Shown: positions 52,139-63,990 of the stretch, one piece after another
Position numbering within the stretch: the first letter of the stretch is position 1
Layout of the letters: each line of letters starts with the position of its first letter
Assembly (NCBI GenBank): GCA_039105265.1
Contig: JAPFFF010000001.1
Span: 992,001-1,056,000 of the forward strand
DNA length: 64,000 nt
Reading direction: 5' to 3'
Source of the DNA: Tritrichomonas musculus
Taxonomy: Eukaryota > Parabasalia > Tritrichomonadida > Tritrichomonadidae
Translations under genes and position numbers: made by a program
Notes under the pieces: model-generated
What the model was told of the DNA's origin: nothing
The model's input: the letters and a program-made list of their open reading frames with translations, nothing else
The model's database searches: none

Positions 52139-52219
52139 GACAGCTTGGCAGAGTTGGTAATGCGTGAGACCGGAAATCTCTGGGCTTGTCCCTTGTGGGT
52201 TCGAATCCCATGGTTGTCG
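52139..52219 (+). tRNA. tRNA-Ser, class II, anticodon GGA (unusual)
   Basis: 81 nt. Acceptor GACAGCT/GGTTGTC, discriminator G, D-arm GCA/TGC, long variable arm GGGCTTGTCCC, T-arm GTGGG-TTCGAAT-CCCAT. This is a good serine-type class II tRNA. The anticodon loop reads CCGGAAA, giving GGA with C at position 33 in place of the nearly universal T33. Eukaryotes normally decode TCC/TCT with AGA. The T27-T43 pair is also unpaired. It is either a decayed or an unusual serine tRNA. TTTTTT at 52221-52226 is a Pol III terminator. Confidence 0.85.
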
Positions 52220-52229
52220 CTTTTTTACA

Positions 52230-53118
52230 TTTTTTTTTTTTTTTTTTTTTTGGAAGGGAAATTGATTACAATTGCAATAAACAATAAATTAAATGCAATT
52301 TAGATTACAATATTATCGCTGTGCAAAACCAATATTAATGTCTTTTATCTAATTCTTGTTCATGCTAGTATGCACGTTAGGTTGGTTTCCAAATGACAGG
52401 TAGCCAGATCTTTCCTATAAAATGATAAATACAAGAGAACAATATGCTATTGCATGATTTCAATCAGATGCAAGTGTGATAAAATGAAATCACGAAGAAC
52501 CAATTTGCTTTCATAAATGTGATCAAATTTATATCGCCATTTTTCTTTATCATAAATTGATTTCATGAAAAAAATAGTCAACTAAGATTATATTTCTGTA
52601 TTATCATAAATTGCAAGGGTGTATAACACAAATTTTAAATATAAATTATATCTAAACCTAATTATTAATTTCATTTGAAAAATATTTTTTGTTATAAAAG
52701 GAAAATAGTATTTAAATCAATTAAAGTTCTTTTAAAATTTATAAATATATACATTACTGTTTCTTGATATTTATTTTTTGGAGTTTGAATGTCGAATGGA
52801 TTTACTTTTTTCTAAATTTTATTATTTTTTTTGGAGTAAATATTTTTTTTTAAGTTTTATGTAAATTATATTGAGTTTATGTAAATAGTTTTTTTTGTTT
52901 TTTTTACACCTTTGAAGGTGATAATATGCTTTCAAAATTCGACCAATTGATAATCAAATATTTGATAAAAAAATTTAAAAATTCAAAGACATTAATATAA
53001 TTTCCATTGAAAAAAATGAATACGTTCTCAATAATTGAATAATTATTTTCGCATATTTGAGATAATTATTTGATTATTTATTGGAGGTCACCTTCAATCC
53101 TTTCATGCAACTTTTACT
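52230..53118. other. AT-rich intergenic DNA with a long T run
   Basis: A 22-base T run at 52230-52251 follows the tRNA terminator. The rest is AT-rich with no gene recognised. Confidence 0.5.
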
Positions 53119-53124
53119 TCATTT
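53119..53124 (+). promoter_or_regulatory. initiator-like TCATTT before the acyltransferase gene
   Basis: TCATTT, 29 bases before the ATG at 53148, fits the trichomonad Inr consensus TCA(+1)Y(T/A). Expected distance in trichomonads is short, so it is plausible but unproven. Confidence 0.5.
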
Positions 53125-53147
53125 TTATTTTTTAAAAAACATAACCA

Positions 53148-54437
53148 ATGTTATCCCAAAGATTTGGCAGACCAATGGTTGGCATCGAAAAGCTTTTTGT
53201 TAACCAAATTCACAATTGCTATATTCAATTTGCACTTGAAGTTGAACATCGAGAAGACATGCCAACAGTTCTCAATAAGGTCAAAAATGCAATTGCAGGA
53301 CTCTACATCAAGTCAGATGGCTTTAATCTTCTTGACAACTTGAAAGATCAAGAATCAGTGACAGTTCATGAAATCCCCAAAGAAATCGAAACATTATCTG
53401 CCTGTTGTGATTGGATCTACAACACATACACGCCAAATATTGAGTCTTCATTAGCCTCGATAGCTGCAGATGACCATCGAATTGTCGTAAACTCGAACCA
53501 TTCAATTACAGATGGCGGTTATTTTGTCAATTTATTGAAAGACATTCAAGATCCATCCAAAGAAAGTCTTTTTTCACAAAAGGCGCCAATTCCAAAAGAT
53601 CTTCGAACAGATCTTCTAAAGAATGAGTTTGACAATTTTCTAAAGAACAAAACGAAATACATGAAAAACTTGCCATCGTATCAGCAAAAAGACTTGACAT
53701 ACCTCAACTTGCAGGAAACAGTAAGTTTGCCAGATTCATACAATTTACTGCCCAAAAGATGCAAGGCAGAGTTGAAATGCACTGAATTGTCGCCTTTCAT
53801 TTACGACAGACAGACGAAGCGATTGAGCCACATGAGCGAATTCTTGTGGACAGGACTCTGCATGGCGATCAATGCGAAGAACGGCCAATATGGACCAATT
53901 GGCCTTGAGAACTGCATGGACTTGCGTCGTCTGCTTCCTAAGGAACGAGTCAATCAGTCGTTTGGCAATGCCTACACAGACTTCACAATGAGCGTCAAGG
54001 AAGCGAATCCAAGAATGACAATCAACGAGATCAATTCATCATTCAGAAGCAACTTCAATCGAATGAAGGTGAACGATTGGTTTTACAAGGAATACATGTT
54101 TCCTTTCGCTTTTCAACGAGAAAACTGCAGTGTGTCACACGTCTCGAATGTTGGACCAATGAAATTCAGATCACCTTACAAGGACTTCTACCTGCAGTGC
54201 ACGCAAAAGGAGGAAGGTCTGAGACCAATTTTGCAAGTGACAAGCTACTCAAAGAATAATGAAGAGAAAGACATAAACGACATCGTCTTGCACATGAGAT
54301 ACTCGCCAACAGTGATGAGCAAGAAGAACGCAAACGATATATTTGACACATATGTTTACTTCTTGAAGAATGTCGATCCAAGAAAGAAATCAGGCGATGT
54401 ACTTGACGAGTTAATTGCTTTCCAAAATTCACTATAA
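53148..54437 (+). CDS. HxxxDG-type acyltransferase (alcohol acetyltransferase / condensation-domain fold)
   Basis: 429 aa, intact. CoA-dependent acyltransferase fold. The catalytic motif HSITDG is at 118-123 (HxxxDG). In the second half LENCMDLRRLLP corresponds to the structural DFG/DFRP region, and HVSNVG is a typical loop of the family. It would transfer an acyl group from acyl-CoA to an alcohol or amine; the substrate cannot be told. Length fits alcohol acetyltransferases. Codon use (many AAG, GAC, CTC) is clearly richer in G and C than that of its neighbours, which suggests high expression, transfer, or a recent arrival. A 32-base A tract starts five bases after the TAA stop codon. Confidence 0.85.
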   Translation: MLSQRFGRPMVGIEKLFVNQIHNCYIQFALEVEHREDMPTVLNKVKNAIAGLYIKSDGFNLLDNLKDQESVTVHEIPKEIETLSACCDWIYNTYTPNIESSLASIAADDHRIVVNSNHSITDGGYFVNLLKDIQDPSKESLFSQKAPIPKDLRTDLLKNEFDNFLKNKTKYMKNLPSYQQKDLTYLNLQETVSLPDSYNLLPKRCKAELKCTELSPFIYDRQTKRLSHMSEFLWTGLCMAINAKNGQYGPIGLENCMDLRRLLPKERVNQSFGNAYTDFTMSVKEANPRMTINEINSSFRSNFNRMKVNDWFYKEYMFPFAFQRENCSVSHVSNVGPMKFRSPYKDFYLQCTQKEEGLRPILQVTSYSKNNEEKDINDIVLHMRYSPTVMSKKNANDIFDTYVYFLKNVDPRKKSGDVLDELIAFQNSL

Positions 54438-54438
54438 T

Positions 54439-54439
<1 letters not shown>

Positions 54440-54471
<32 letters not shown>
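54440..54471 (+). other. 32-base A tract directly after the acyltransferase stop
   Basis: Uninterrupted A run just downstream of the stop. Trichomonad 3' UTRs are very short, so the place coincides with a possible polyadenylation point. Could mark a retrocopy or be a simple repeat. Confidence 0.9.
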
Positions 54472-54472
<1 letters not shown>

Positions 54473-55145
54473 GTGTTATTTAATGTAATTAAAAATCTTT
54501 ATATATATGATTTTATTGCTGATTTTGTTTTTGTTTAATGCAAATATAATGATTCACATTTGTTATGTCATAAATTAATTGTTTTTTTTTTAAAACTAAA
54601 TTATTTCACCAAAATTGAGAATGTCTCTAGAAAATGACAATCGAAACATGTCGAATTCTGATATACTTGAATGATTCTCCTTTTTTGTTCGAAATTTGAA
54701 AAAGATGGAAAAAGCAGCTTCCTTTCAGATATGAACAATCACTTTGCTCATCAATTCAGATCCTTCTCTCTTGTCCTCAATCACTCAGCTTCACCGATCT
54801 GATTGAGTAATTCGATAGAATTATTAGATGTTTTTAGAATTCAAAGCAAATCAACGTATTCTATCTGCCATTTGTAAAGAATTCGTTTCTTATTGAATAA
54901 TTGAATACTTGCTTTTTTATGCAAAAATAAAGTGCTTCCAAAAAAGAAAATCCACCTCTAATAAAAAGTTTAACGTTTTTGAAACCACTTTAAAATTGAC
55001 AAAATCATTGGAAAAAATGATTCACGCAAACAAATAAATTAATTCTTTATTACTGACAAAAATGATAAATTATTTTTATCAGATTAAAAATAAATGACAA
55101 AAATGATATGTTAATTTTGCCTAATTATTAATTTGTCGAAAGCAA
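54472..55145. other. intergenic DNA
   Basis: A less AT-rich stretch (about 54600-54900) may be decayed coding DNA, but I cannot assign it. No intact ORF. Confidence 0.4.
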
Positions 55146-57941
55146 ATGAATACTCAATCATTTATTAAAGAAATGAAAGAAATTAATAAAAAGATTCAAA
55201 TATACTTAGATGACCAAGAAAATTCAGAATCAAATTACAAAATTTTGATAAATTTATTTGATAATTTCAAAATTAAAGAAGACAGTCTAAAAATCAGAGA
55301 AATAATTCATTTACTTTCAATAAAATATAAATATCATGAAACAAATTCCTCTTCTTATCCCAAAATCGAACAAATTCTAATTTATTTGAAAGATGCAATT
55401 AAACAATTATTCACAAAGGATGACATTTATTGCATTATCAGAAGAAATCAAATCCTGCTTCATTGGTTTTTCAATGAAAACATCATTTCGATGAACAGAT
55501 TAATTATATCAGAAGTTAATGACATGTCATTTTCAAACGAAATACAATCATATTTGAATCCATCTCTCGATCATAAAAAGACCGGAGTTTCATTTGGTGG
55601 AAATTTAGAGCAATATAATCAAAAATTTTCAAAAATTTGTCAAATAATACTGAAAGATTCAATTGATGAGTTCACTTCATATATCAGTCAAAATGAAATG
55701 TCATTGACAGATTTAATCATAGATCCTGAAGATATTTTTGAAGAAGAAATGACAATAATAGAATATTCAGCCAAACACAAATCAATTCAAATTTTCAAAT
55801 ACTTGGTTTCAAAAGAAATTGAATTGAATTCAAAAATTTGGGATTATGCAATTGAAAATAATTGTATTGAAATGGTTCAAATTTTAGCTCAAAATAAAAT
55901 TATTCCAAAATCAAATAATAATGATAATCCTTACTTATCGGCTTTATATGAATCAATTAAGCATCATAATAATGATATTGCAAATTATATTATAGATCAT
56001 TTAATTGACCATTCAAAAATTGACAAAACGTTTTTTTATTCAATTTTGGAATTTCATAATTTTGAATTCTTCCCAGATGATTTTTCAAATTTGGATATGC
56101 ACAAATTATTTTCTTCTTTTTGTCAATATGATTATTCGTTTTTGGTCAAACACTTTTTGAATGAGGTTGATGTCGATGTTTGTCAAGAAAATTTAATCAC
56201 ATCAATTGGTGAAAAAAATGTTGAAATTGTTCGTTTATTATTGTCAAAGCCAAATATTGATGTCAATATTAATGATGATAATACATTTATGACACCATTA
56301 TGCATGGCAGCAGAAGCAGGTATTTGTGATATTATGAAATTTTTGTTATCAAATCCTAAAATTGATGTCAACCAAAAAATTTTAAAATAATGTTATTTTC
56401 TAATATGATTGGAATTTTTATGTAATATTTTTTTATAAAGAAGAAATTTCTTCTTCTTTATTTTGAATGAATATCTGGATGTTTTAATATTATTATTCTT
56501 TTGGTGAAATTTTTTATTATTATTTAGTTAATTACATTTTAAATGCACTTTTTTTATTTATGTAATTCAATTTAGTATTTTTTAATCTTAAAATTCAATT
56601 GAAAATTTTGAATCTAATTCTTTTAAAAATATTTTGATAACATTTTAAAATAAAATTCATAAATCACCATTACATATTGCTGTTGAGCGAAGAAATATTG
56701 ATGTTGTTAAGCTTTTGTTATCAGTTCCTGAAATTGATATTAATTCAACAAGTGTTTCAAATATTTATTATTTTTTAATCAAATTACAAACAATTTTATT
56801 TATTTCATTTTAAATACATATATTCCATATAGTTTTAAATATAATTAATATCTAATGTAGTTTTAAATAGATTAATTAATGATGTTTCTAAACTTGTTTT
56901 AAATAAATTGATTAAATAATTTATTTTAGATGAAATTTCAAAATCAATTTAATGAATCATATTTTAATTAATATTTTTTATCCAATTTAAAATATTCATA
57001 TTTTAATGAAATTTTGATTTTACAATATTAAATTATATTTCAAAAGACTTGTTTTTGTTCATATAATTTTATATTAAAAATTTCAATGGAATTTCAGTAT
57101 TTTCTTTCATGCAATTTTATATTAAAAATTTCAATGGAATTATCATATCATATCACTTAATTTGTTTTTTCATATTTGTTATTTTAAATGCAGTTTCAAA
57201 CCATAAATATTTTTTTCATGTAATTTCTTTATTTCGTTTCTAATGATGTTTGATTAAATAGTTTTTTTTTTATGAAATTTTATTTTTTTATTGTTTGAAA
57301 TGTAATTTTTATAATTAATATTAAACAAAACACCATTAAACATTGCAGTTGAAAATTATGATATTGAAATGGTTAATCTTTTATTATCTCATCCAAAAAT
57401 TAATGTTAATCACAAATTCGTTTTTAAATATTTGATATTTTTATAAGATTTATATTTTATTTTTTTAATAGAACCATTTTAATTTTTTTTTTATTAATAT
57501 AATCTTTTTGAATAGTGCAGTAGTTAAAAATATATTTTTTACTTATACAATTAAAACAATAATCATTTTTTTAATGAAATTCCATGATTAAATTATTTTT
57601 AAATGGAATTCAAAATTTATAGTTTTACTTATGAAATTTTATAATAAAAATTTTTGTTTAATTGGAGTCCTTTAGCTACATCAATTAATCTTCACAATAT
57701 GGATATGATTCGTATTTTATTAAAAAATCCAAATATTGATATAAATCAAGAATGCAAAACAATTGTCATATATACATTCATGGCATTTTATATTAATAGC
57801 TTTTGGCGTTTATATATATATATATTAATTATGTTAAAACATAAATATATTCATGAAATGACACCATTTCATTTAGCTCTCTTCAAAAAAGATTATGAAA
57901 TCGCTAAGCTTTTAGTTTCAGATCCAAGATTCAAACAATAA
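55146..57941 (+). pseudogene. ankyrin-repeat protein gene with repeats separated by AT-rich spacers
   Basis: The first 414 codons (55146-56390) are open. A helical N-terminal region typical of trichomonad ankyrin proteins is followed by ankyrin units, with two clear ones (VEIVRLLLSKPNIDVNIND and TPLCMAAEAGICDIMKFLLS). Further units lie downstream in isolation: SPLHIAVERRNIDVVKLLLS (near 56660-56750), TPLNIAVENYDIEMVNLLLS (near 57325-57415), SPLATSINLHNMDMIRILLK (near 57662-57745) and TPFHLALFKKDYEIAKLLVS (near 57860-57935, ending with a stop at 57941). Spacers of roughly 270, 570, 250 and 100 bp interrupt after D(V/I)N, at the same place of the repeat. Whether spacers are introns or decay is open. 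I see no trichomonad GTAYGT...ACTAAC..AG signals. Confidence 0.6.
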
Positions 57942-58103
57942 ATTTGAATAAACAATAATCAACTTTTTCAATAACTTTTTTTTCATTTCTTTTAGTTTTT
58001 CATTGAGAGCAGAATCATAAAATTTTAAAACGGCATCATTATTTAAAGAAAAACAAGAACATGATCATATTATTACTCCACGAACAGTCACACAACCAAC
58101 AAA

Positions 58104-60709
58104 TTATATATTTCCAAGACCTTCATAAAATAATTCATTAATATCTTTCATGTAAGGAGGAATTTCAACTTTAGGCTTATATATTGGTTTTCTTTGGCTG
58201 AGTCGACCAAATAATATTGGATATGGAGGCATATACAAAATTTTTTTATTATACAAAGAATCTCTTGAATCTCTTCAATGAGATATTTGACAAGATTATG
58301 ATCTTCTTCATTAATAATAAAATCGAATAATTCACTAGGATCAGTAAACATTCTCACATCATCGATTTTCTTTTTCAGGCACTCATTTCTTATTTCTTCA
58401 TCAAATATGGAGAATTTTCCTTTATTTTTCTCATATAAAGCATTGAATCTATTTTTTTCATTGTTTTTGTTATGCATTTGGACCTCTTGTCTTTTTTGGT
58501 TTTTGAAGTTTGACTCACTTTGAATTTGAAGATTTTTTAATTCATTTAGTTCTAGTTTTAAATCATTGATATAATTGGTGATATTTGAAAATGGCTGATT
58601 ACTCAAGTTAAATATGGGATGCAATATGATGAATGATTTTAAGTATGAAAAAACTTTTTCTTTTTTATGAATATCAAATTGAAATTCAAATTTATAACTT
58701 CGTATTTCATATATCCTAAGACAAGAAAAAGAATTCATAAAATAGATTTTTCCTTCTTTGTAATTGTTTTGTGATAAATAATGTTCAGCAACTTTCAAAT
58801 TTGCATAGCATATAATGAATTTTGAAGAACAATTAAATATTGCATCATAATGGTAATATCCGAGATTCTTTGTTAATATAATGTTTTGTTTTGTTGCTCT
58901 AATATAATATTCAATTGATTTCGGTATTTTATTTTGGTTTTCGTAAAGTTGACCAAGATTAAAATCAGCTATAGATAAATTGCTTTTTGATGCTTTTTTA
59001 AACCTATATTCCGCCTCGTCCAAATTTTTATAATACAATTGGTTCACTAATCCATAATTATTTTCACCAATTGGATATTCTCCATTCGCTGATGTTTTAA
59101 TATATTCAAATGCTTTATCATTTTCTTGAAAAAATAATAAATAAATCAAACCAAGATCATTATGCGAACGATAAAAAAAGTAATTATGATATTTTGGAAT
59201 GTGACTATCATTTTGGAAAGTGTTAAAATTATATGGAGAATCGAATTGAGTTTCAGAACACTTCAAAAAATAATTTATGGCTTTATTTAAATTAGGCTCA
59301 AAAATGTCATCTCTTGAATAAAGTTCACCTAATTTGAAAAATGCTAATGCATAATTATGCAGGGCTGCTAAATCAAAATAATCTCTTGCTTTTAAATAAT
59401 CTTTTTTAACTCCCAAACCATACATGTAATGAATTCCTATTTGATAATGAGCCATATGGTTGTTTAATCTTGATGATAATTGATAATACTCATTGGCTTT
59501 CAAAAAATTGGGTTCAATTGAATTTTCATAAAAAAAGCGAAGGAAAAAAAATGACATTGTTTCATTGTTTTTAACTGAAAATTTTAAAAATTCTAAGGCT
59601 TTCATTTCATTATGATAATATATCAAATAAATAATTGATAAATACCAATAGGCGTCAAGTTCATTTAGTTTGGCGGCCAATTCAAAATATTTTTTTGCTT
59701 TTAAAATATCAACTGGTTCGTAAATTCCATAAAAATAATTTTTACCTAAATTAACATAACATTTAGCATTACAATTATTCTTATATAGTTGAAAATAACC
59801 TTTTGCTTTTGAAATATCTCTTTTAACACCTAAACCATGTAGATAAATTGTTTCTAAGTTACAAATGGCATTCAAATAATTTTGTTTTGCTGATAATTCA
59901 AAGTATTCTATGGCTCTTAAAGAATCTTTTTTAACTCCATTCCCATAGAAATATAGGCATCCCAAATAATTGAGAGCCTCTTTATTATTATTTATATTGA
60001 TTGATAACTCAAAGTATTTTTTTGCCTTTAAAAAATTACAGTTTTTTTCATGAGTATATAAAATTCCAAGATAGTAATAAGCATCAGAAACCTTTTCATT
60101 ACTTATATTATTTAATATAAGATTATTTAAATCATTTTTTGCATTAGATTCGTTTTGTTTAATTAACAATGTAAAATACTCCTCTGCTTTAGAAAAATCT
60201 TGTTTAACACCTAAACCATCCATATAGAGCTTTCCCAAATTAAAAAATGATTCTGAATCATTATTTTTTGCCCCCAATTCAAAATATTTCTTCGCTTTTA
60301 AAAAATCTTGTTCTACACCTAAACCATCCATATAAAGTTTTCCCAAATAATAAAATGCATATGAATTATTTTGTTTGGCAGCCAACTCAAAATATTTTTT
60401 GGCTTCTAAAAAATCTTGATCAATACATATTCCTAATAAATTTATATAACCTAAAAATATTAGTGCATGGGAATTATTTTGTTCAGCCGCTAATTTCATA
60501 TATTCAAATGCTTTTAAAAAATTTCTTTCAACTCCAAATCCATTATAATACAAAACACCTAAATTATAGTAAGCATTTGAATTATTAAGTTTGGCGGCCA
60601 ATTTAAGATACTTTTTTGCTCTAGAATAATCTTGCTTTACTCCATATCCATAAAAGTAAAAATGACCTAATCTTTGTAAAGCATCTGATTCATTATATTG
60701 AGCAGATAA
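58104..60709 (-). pseudogene. Sel1-repeat region of the split kinase gene
   Basis: It continues in frame from the kinase domain after a single in-frame TAA at 60710-60712. About twenty Sel1-like repeats follow (YYNLG-LY--G-GV--D--KA--YFELAAKQN pattern), a scaffold of helical hairpins. A C-terminal coiled coil (NQKRQEVQMHNKNNEKNR) comes next. The frame used by the repeats ends at 58148. At a T-run near 58231-58237 another frame gives a more protein-like tail (MPPYPILFGRLSQRKPIYK, then EIPPYMKDINELFYEGL) up to a stop at 58104, so a one-base slip is likely. The repeats themselves are intact. Probably a recently broken gene. Confidence 0.75.
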
Positions 60710-61888
60710 TTAATAATATTTTTTTGCTTCCATATAATTTTTTTTTACAAAAAAATTAACGGAATGCATACCTCCTAGATTATAATAAAATGACGAATAA
60801 TCTCCACTATTTTTAAGGTATAATAAATATATTAACATAATCATATTAGTTAAGTTATAGAATTTCTCGTCTGATCCAATTTGGACCATTACATTCTCCA
60901 CAAAGAATTGAATTATATTTTGCATTGTAGCATTATTTACTTCCATTGTTAAGTATTTTAATAAATAAGAGAAAGAATTTATTTCTTTAAATAACATTGA
61001 TTTTATATTTTGCAATACTAGCCTGCTTTCAGGTTTGAATTGTACACATCCTTTATAAATATTCTGGATGTTCTCCGAAGAATTTGTAATAGGCAAAATT
61101 ATATCATTCTCTTTTTTATTATGCAGCAAAGACCCGTTAATTTGATACATATCTTTTTTCTCATATAAAAAATATATAATCAAGCTGTAAGCAAAAATAT
61201 CAGTTGCGAATGTAAGTTTTTCACTAAAATATTGTTCAGGTGCTGAATACAAAAAAGATCCAATATCAGATGTCTTTATATCATTTTCATTGCCATCAAT
61301 TGATCGGATTGTTTCAAAATCAGAAATATATGGAATAAAATCATTATCAATAAGTATATTTTCCGGTTTCAAATCTCTATGAATTAAAGATTTACTTTGT
61401 AGGAAATCTAGTCCTTGGAAAAGCCTGTTAATCGTTGATAATATAAAAATATCATCAATTTGGTGCTTATTTGATTTTATATAAGAATTTAGTGTTCCAT
61501 TGCACATATATTCATATATAAAACCTATTATTTTTCCTTCTTTTTTCAAGAAACCATAAAATTTTGTAAAGCACCTATGCCGATGATTTTTGCAAAAATT
61601 AATTTCATGATTAACTTTTTTTACATCACGTGATGGCAAAATTAATTTCATCATAAAAATATATAAACTCTCTAAATGAATAACTAAATAAAAAAGTGCG
61701 TTTTCATTTGAATATACTAATCTCAATTTAACAAAATCTTCTTCTTTAAAAGTTCGATCGTTATATATTTTGTCATTTTCAAGATAATTCATTTCCATTA
61801 TTCTAATTAGATAACAAATTGGCTTTACATATAAATTTACTTCACCCTCATCATTAGAATTTATATTGTTTTTAATAAATTCTTTCAT
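60710..61888 (-). pseudogene. protein kinase domain part of the split kinase/Sel1 gene
   Basis: Kinase domain with a degenerate N-lobe (Gly loop not clear; the Lys is in FMMKLILP), then HRDLKPEN (catalytic loop), SDFETIRS (DFE instead of DFG), APEQYF (APE) and DIFAYSLIIYFLYE. The reading frame looks complete but begins exactly at the transposon edge, with the ATG shared with the TA duplication. Removing the transposon would continue it in frame from 63401-63990, so this ATG is probably internal. It ends in SVNFFVKKNYMEAKKYY, then an in-frame TAA, then Sel1 repeats. DFE for DFG suggests weak or no catalysis. Trichomonads have many such kinase/Sel1 proteins. Confidence 0.82.
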
Positions 61889-61889
61889 A
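61888..61889. repeat. TA target duplication, left, of the 1.5-kb transposon
   Basis: TA beside CAGGGTTGG. Partner at 63399-63400. Confidence 0.8.
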
Positions 61890-63398
61890 CAGGGTTGGAC
61901 ATACTAAATAGGAATTGAAAAAAAATTGAATAGTATCACTCATTCAATCTCATTCAATTTTTTTTCAATAGCGTAAAATTACCTTGAAACTTTTTCTGTA
62001 GAATTGCCTTACTAAATGGGAAACTTTGAATACTGAAAATTATACATTAATTTTTTTAATATCTCAAAAAATTGCATAGTAAAACAAGATTAAGTGTCAA
62101 TTATATATGTAATATTTTATAGATTTTTATATATAATTATATTATTTAAATTATTTAAAACGATTAACCTGATATCTTTATTTTGAAAAAATAATATTTT
62201 TAAGAAAATTTTAATGAGAATATATTTTAATAAAAGTAATGTTACTTGTCATAATTATTTAACAACTGTGTTGCATGTGAATAATGTTGTTTAATAATGA
62301 TCTACAATTCAAATCTTCCCAAATAGAAAGGCAATTTCTCAGAAAAAGTTTCTCTTTTAATCAATTTGGAAAATAGATATTTTAATGTTTAAAAATCCTA
62401 CTCCAAAAGCGAATTTTGATCCAATAACTTTATCAGGCATGAAAATACCAAAGAATCATAATAGTAATATAGATAGATAATTTTCAAGTATAGTTAAAGC
62501 ATAGTTAAAGATCCTTATTCGTTTTATGTTTTAAATAGATACAAGAAAAAGAGCAACTACAAGTATTTCTGACTTTATTTTGGAATAGGATCAATGGTAT
62601 ACTAATAATGGTGATCTATAAAATCAAAAAGAAAGTTAAAAAGAAATTATTCAATAACTTTTATTTTTTATTGCTCAAAATGTGATGCCATATTTTCTCT
62701 TTGAATAAAATTGCATAAAAGGTCCTAAATTCGATGAAAATACTCCTTATTATTTAAAATTAAAATTAGAAGCACTCAATGTTCATTGTATAACTTATAA
62801 CTTTTTAAATAATGAAATTCAACGCAAGCTTCATATTTGCAAGTATATTTTAAAACCTATTTTTTGAAAAAGATACAAAATATTTGAATATTTAATCTCA
62901 CATAAAATTCAATATCAACGTCATTTCAACAAAACCTTCTCTTAAATATAAATTAAAACTATAAGAATAAAGTTTCTTGAAATATAATATATATTGAGTT
63001 ATTAATAAATTTTAAAATCATACAAAATTTCCTCAGAAAGTTTCCCATTTAGAAAGGCAAAACCATTCAATTTTAGAGTGTCAAAATTCCCATTTAGTAA
63101 GGCAAAAAAATAAATCTAAAAAACAAAAATAAAATGTAAATATCTCAAAATTTTTTCTATAAACTTAATTATTTTTTTAAAAAAATAAATAAATAACATT
63201 ATAAATAATACATTTTTTTAAAATCGAAAAATCATATTTTTCTATTCAAAATTTCCCAAATAGTAAGGCAATTAATTCAATTTTTGGCGGGAAAAAACAA
63301 AAACGCCGATAACCAGTTTGAATGGGTATTCAAAAAAAGTTTTTAAAAAGTGGATTGAGAAGATTGAGAGGCTTTCCCATTTTGTATGTCCAACCCTG
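61890..63398. mobile_element. non-autonomous TA-type DNA transposon in the kinase gene
   Basis: 1509 bp. TIRs CAGGGTTGGACATAC at both ends, extending imperfectly (AAATAGGAA / AAATGGGAA). TA is duplicated at both sides, so it is of Tc1/mariner type. No transposase ORF. The interior has several copies of GCCTTACTAAATGGGAAA, one direct near 62008 and four inverted near 62330, 63042, 63090 and 63250, plus short AT-rich pieces that may be decayed coding DNA. It lies inside the kinase gene without disturbing the reading frame on either side. Confidence 0.88.
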
Positions 63399-63400
63399 TA
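63399..63400. repeat. TA target duplication, right, of the 1.5-kb transposon
   Basis: Direct partner of 61888-61889. Confidence 0.8.
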
Positions 63401-63990
63401 AAAAAATCATAAAAAAAATATATTTGTTGGTCAAAAAAGAAAAATGAATTTTCTTTGAAATAATATTTTGGATAAAAATATCTTCGAATCAAATATCCGG
63501 CAATTGGCGGAATTGTGGATTGGATGAAATTATTATTTTTAATTTTTGGACTAAAATAATCAATAAAACTTTTTATTTCTTCTTTAGGTTGTTTCAAATC
63601 AAATTGATAACTTTCATAATTTCCAAAATCTGAATAGTCAATCATAGAGATATGATTATCTTTTAATTTGCTAATAATTTTATTGATTAAATCAGAATTT
63701 ATTTCCTTGATTAATATACATACTTTTTCAACGCAAATAACAATATCGGTTGTTAATGAATTTGCTTTCGTCTTATAACCATCGTTTTGAATGTTAGATT
63801 TATTATTTGGGAAGTGATAAGTAATAAACTTGAATTCTTTTAAGCAATTAAACAAAATAAATTCGACAACATCTTCTTTTATCTCAAAAAAGATCTTTGG
63901 GAAAGGAAAAAAGGAGAATTGTGAATACATTTTGTCAATGATTTCATCATCACATTGTTTTATAAAATCTAAAAACATAATTTTGTCCAT
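63401..63990 (-). pseudogene. N-terminal part of the split kinase/Sel1 gene
   Basis: About 196 codons from the ATG at 63990 (MDKIMFLDFIKQCDDEI), a helical N-terminal region of unknown fold as found before the kinase domain in some trichomonad kinases. Beyond 63401 the frame runs into transposon DNA. Removing the transposon with one TA gives ...YDFF-MKEF... in frame with the kinase part. The sequence 63991-64000 is the only upstream DNA visible, so the promoter is outside the window. Confidence 0.8.

Noticed and set aside
52230-52251. T run as the poly(A) tail of a minus-strand retrocopy
   Set aside because: No coding sequence adjoins it on that strand, and it simply follows the tRNA terminator.
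56391-57650. Ankyrin spacers as canonical trichomonad introns
   Set aside because: No GTAYGT 5' site or ACTAAC..AG 3' site found. Kept only as an open question in findings.
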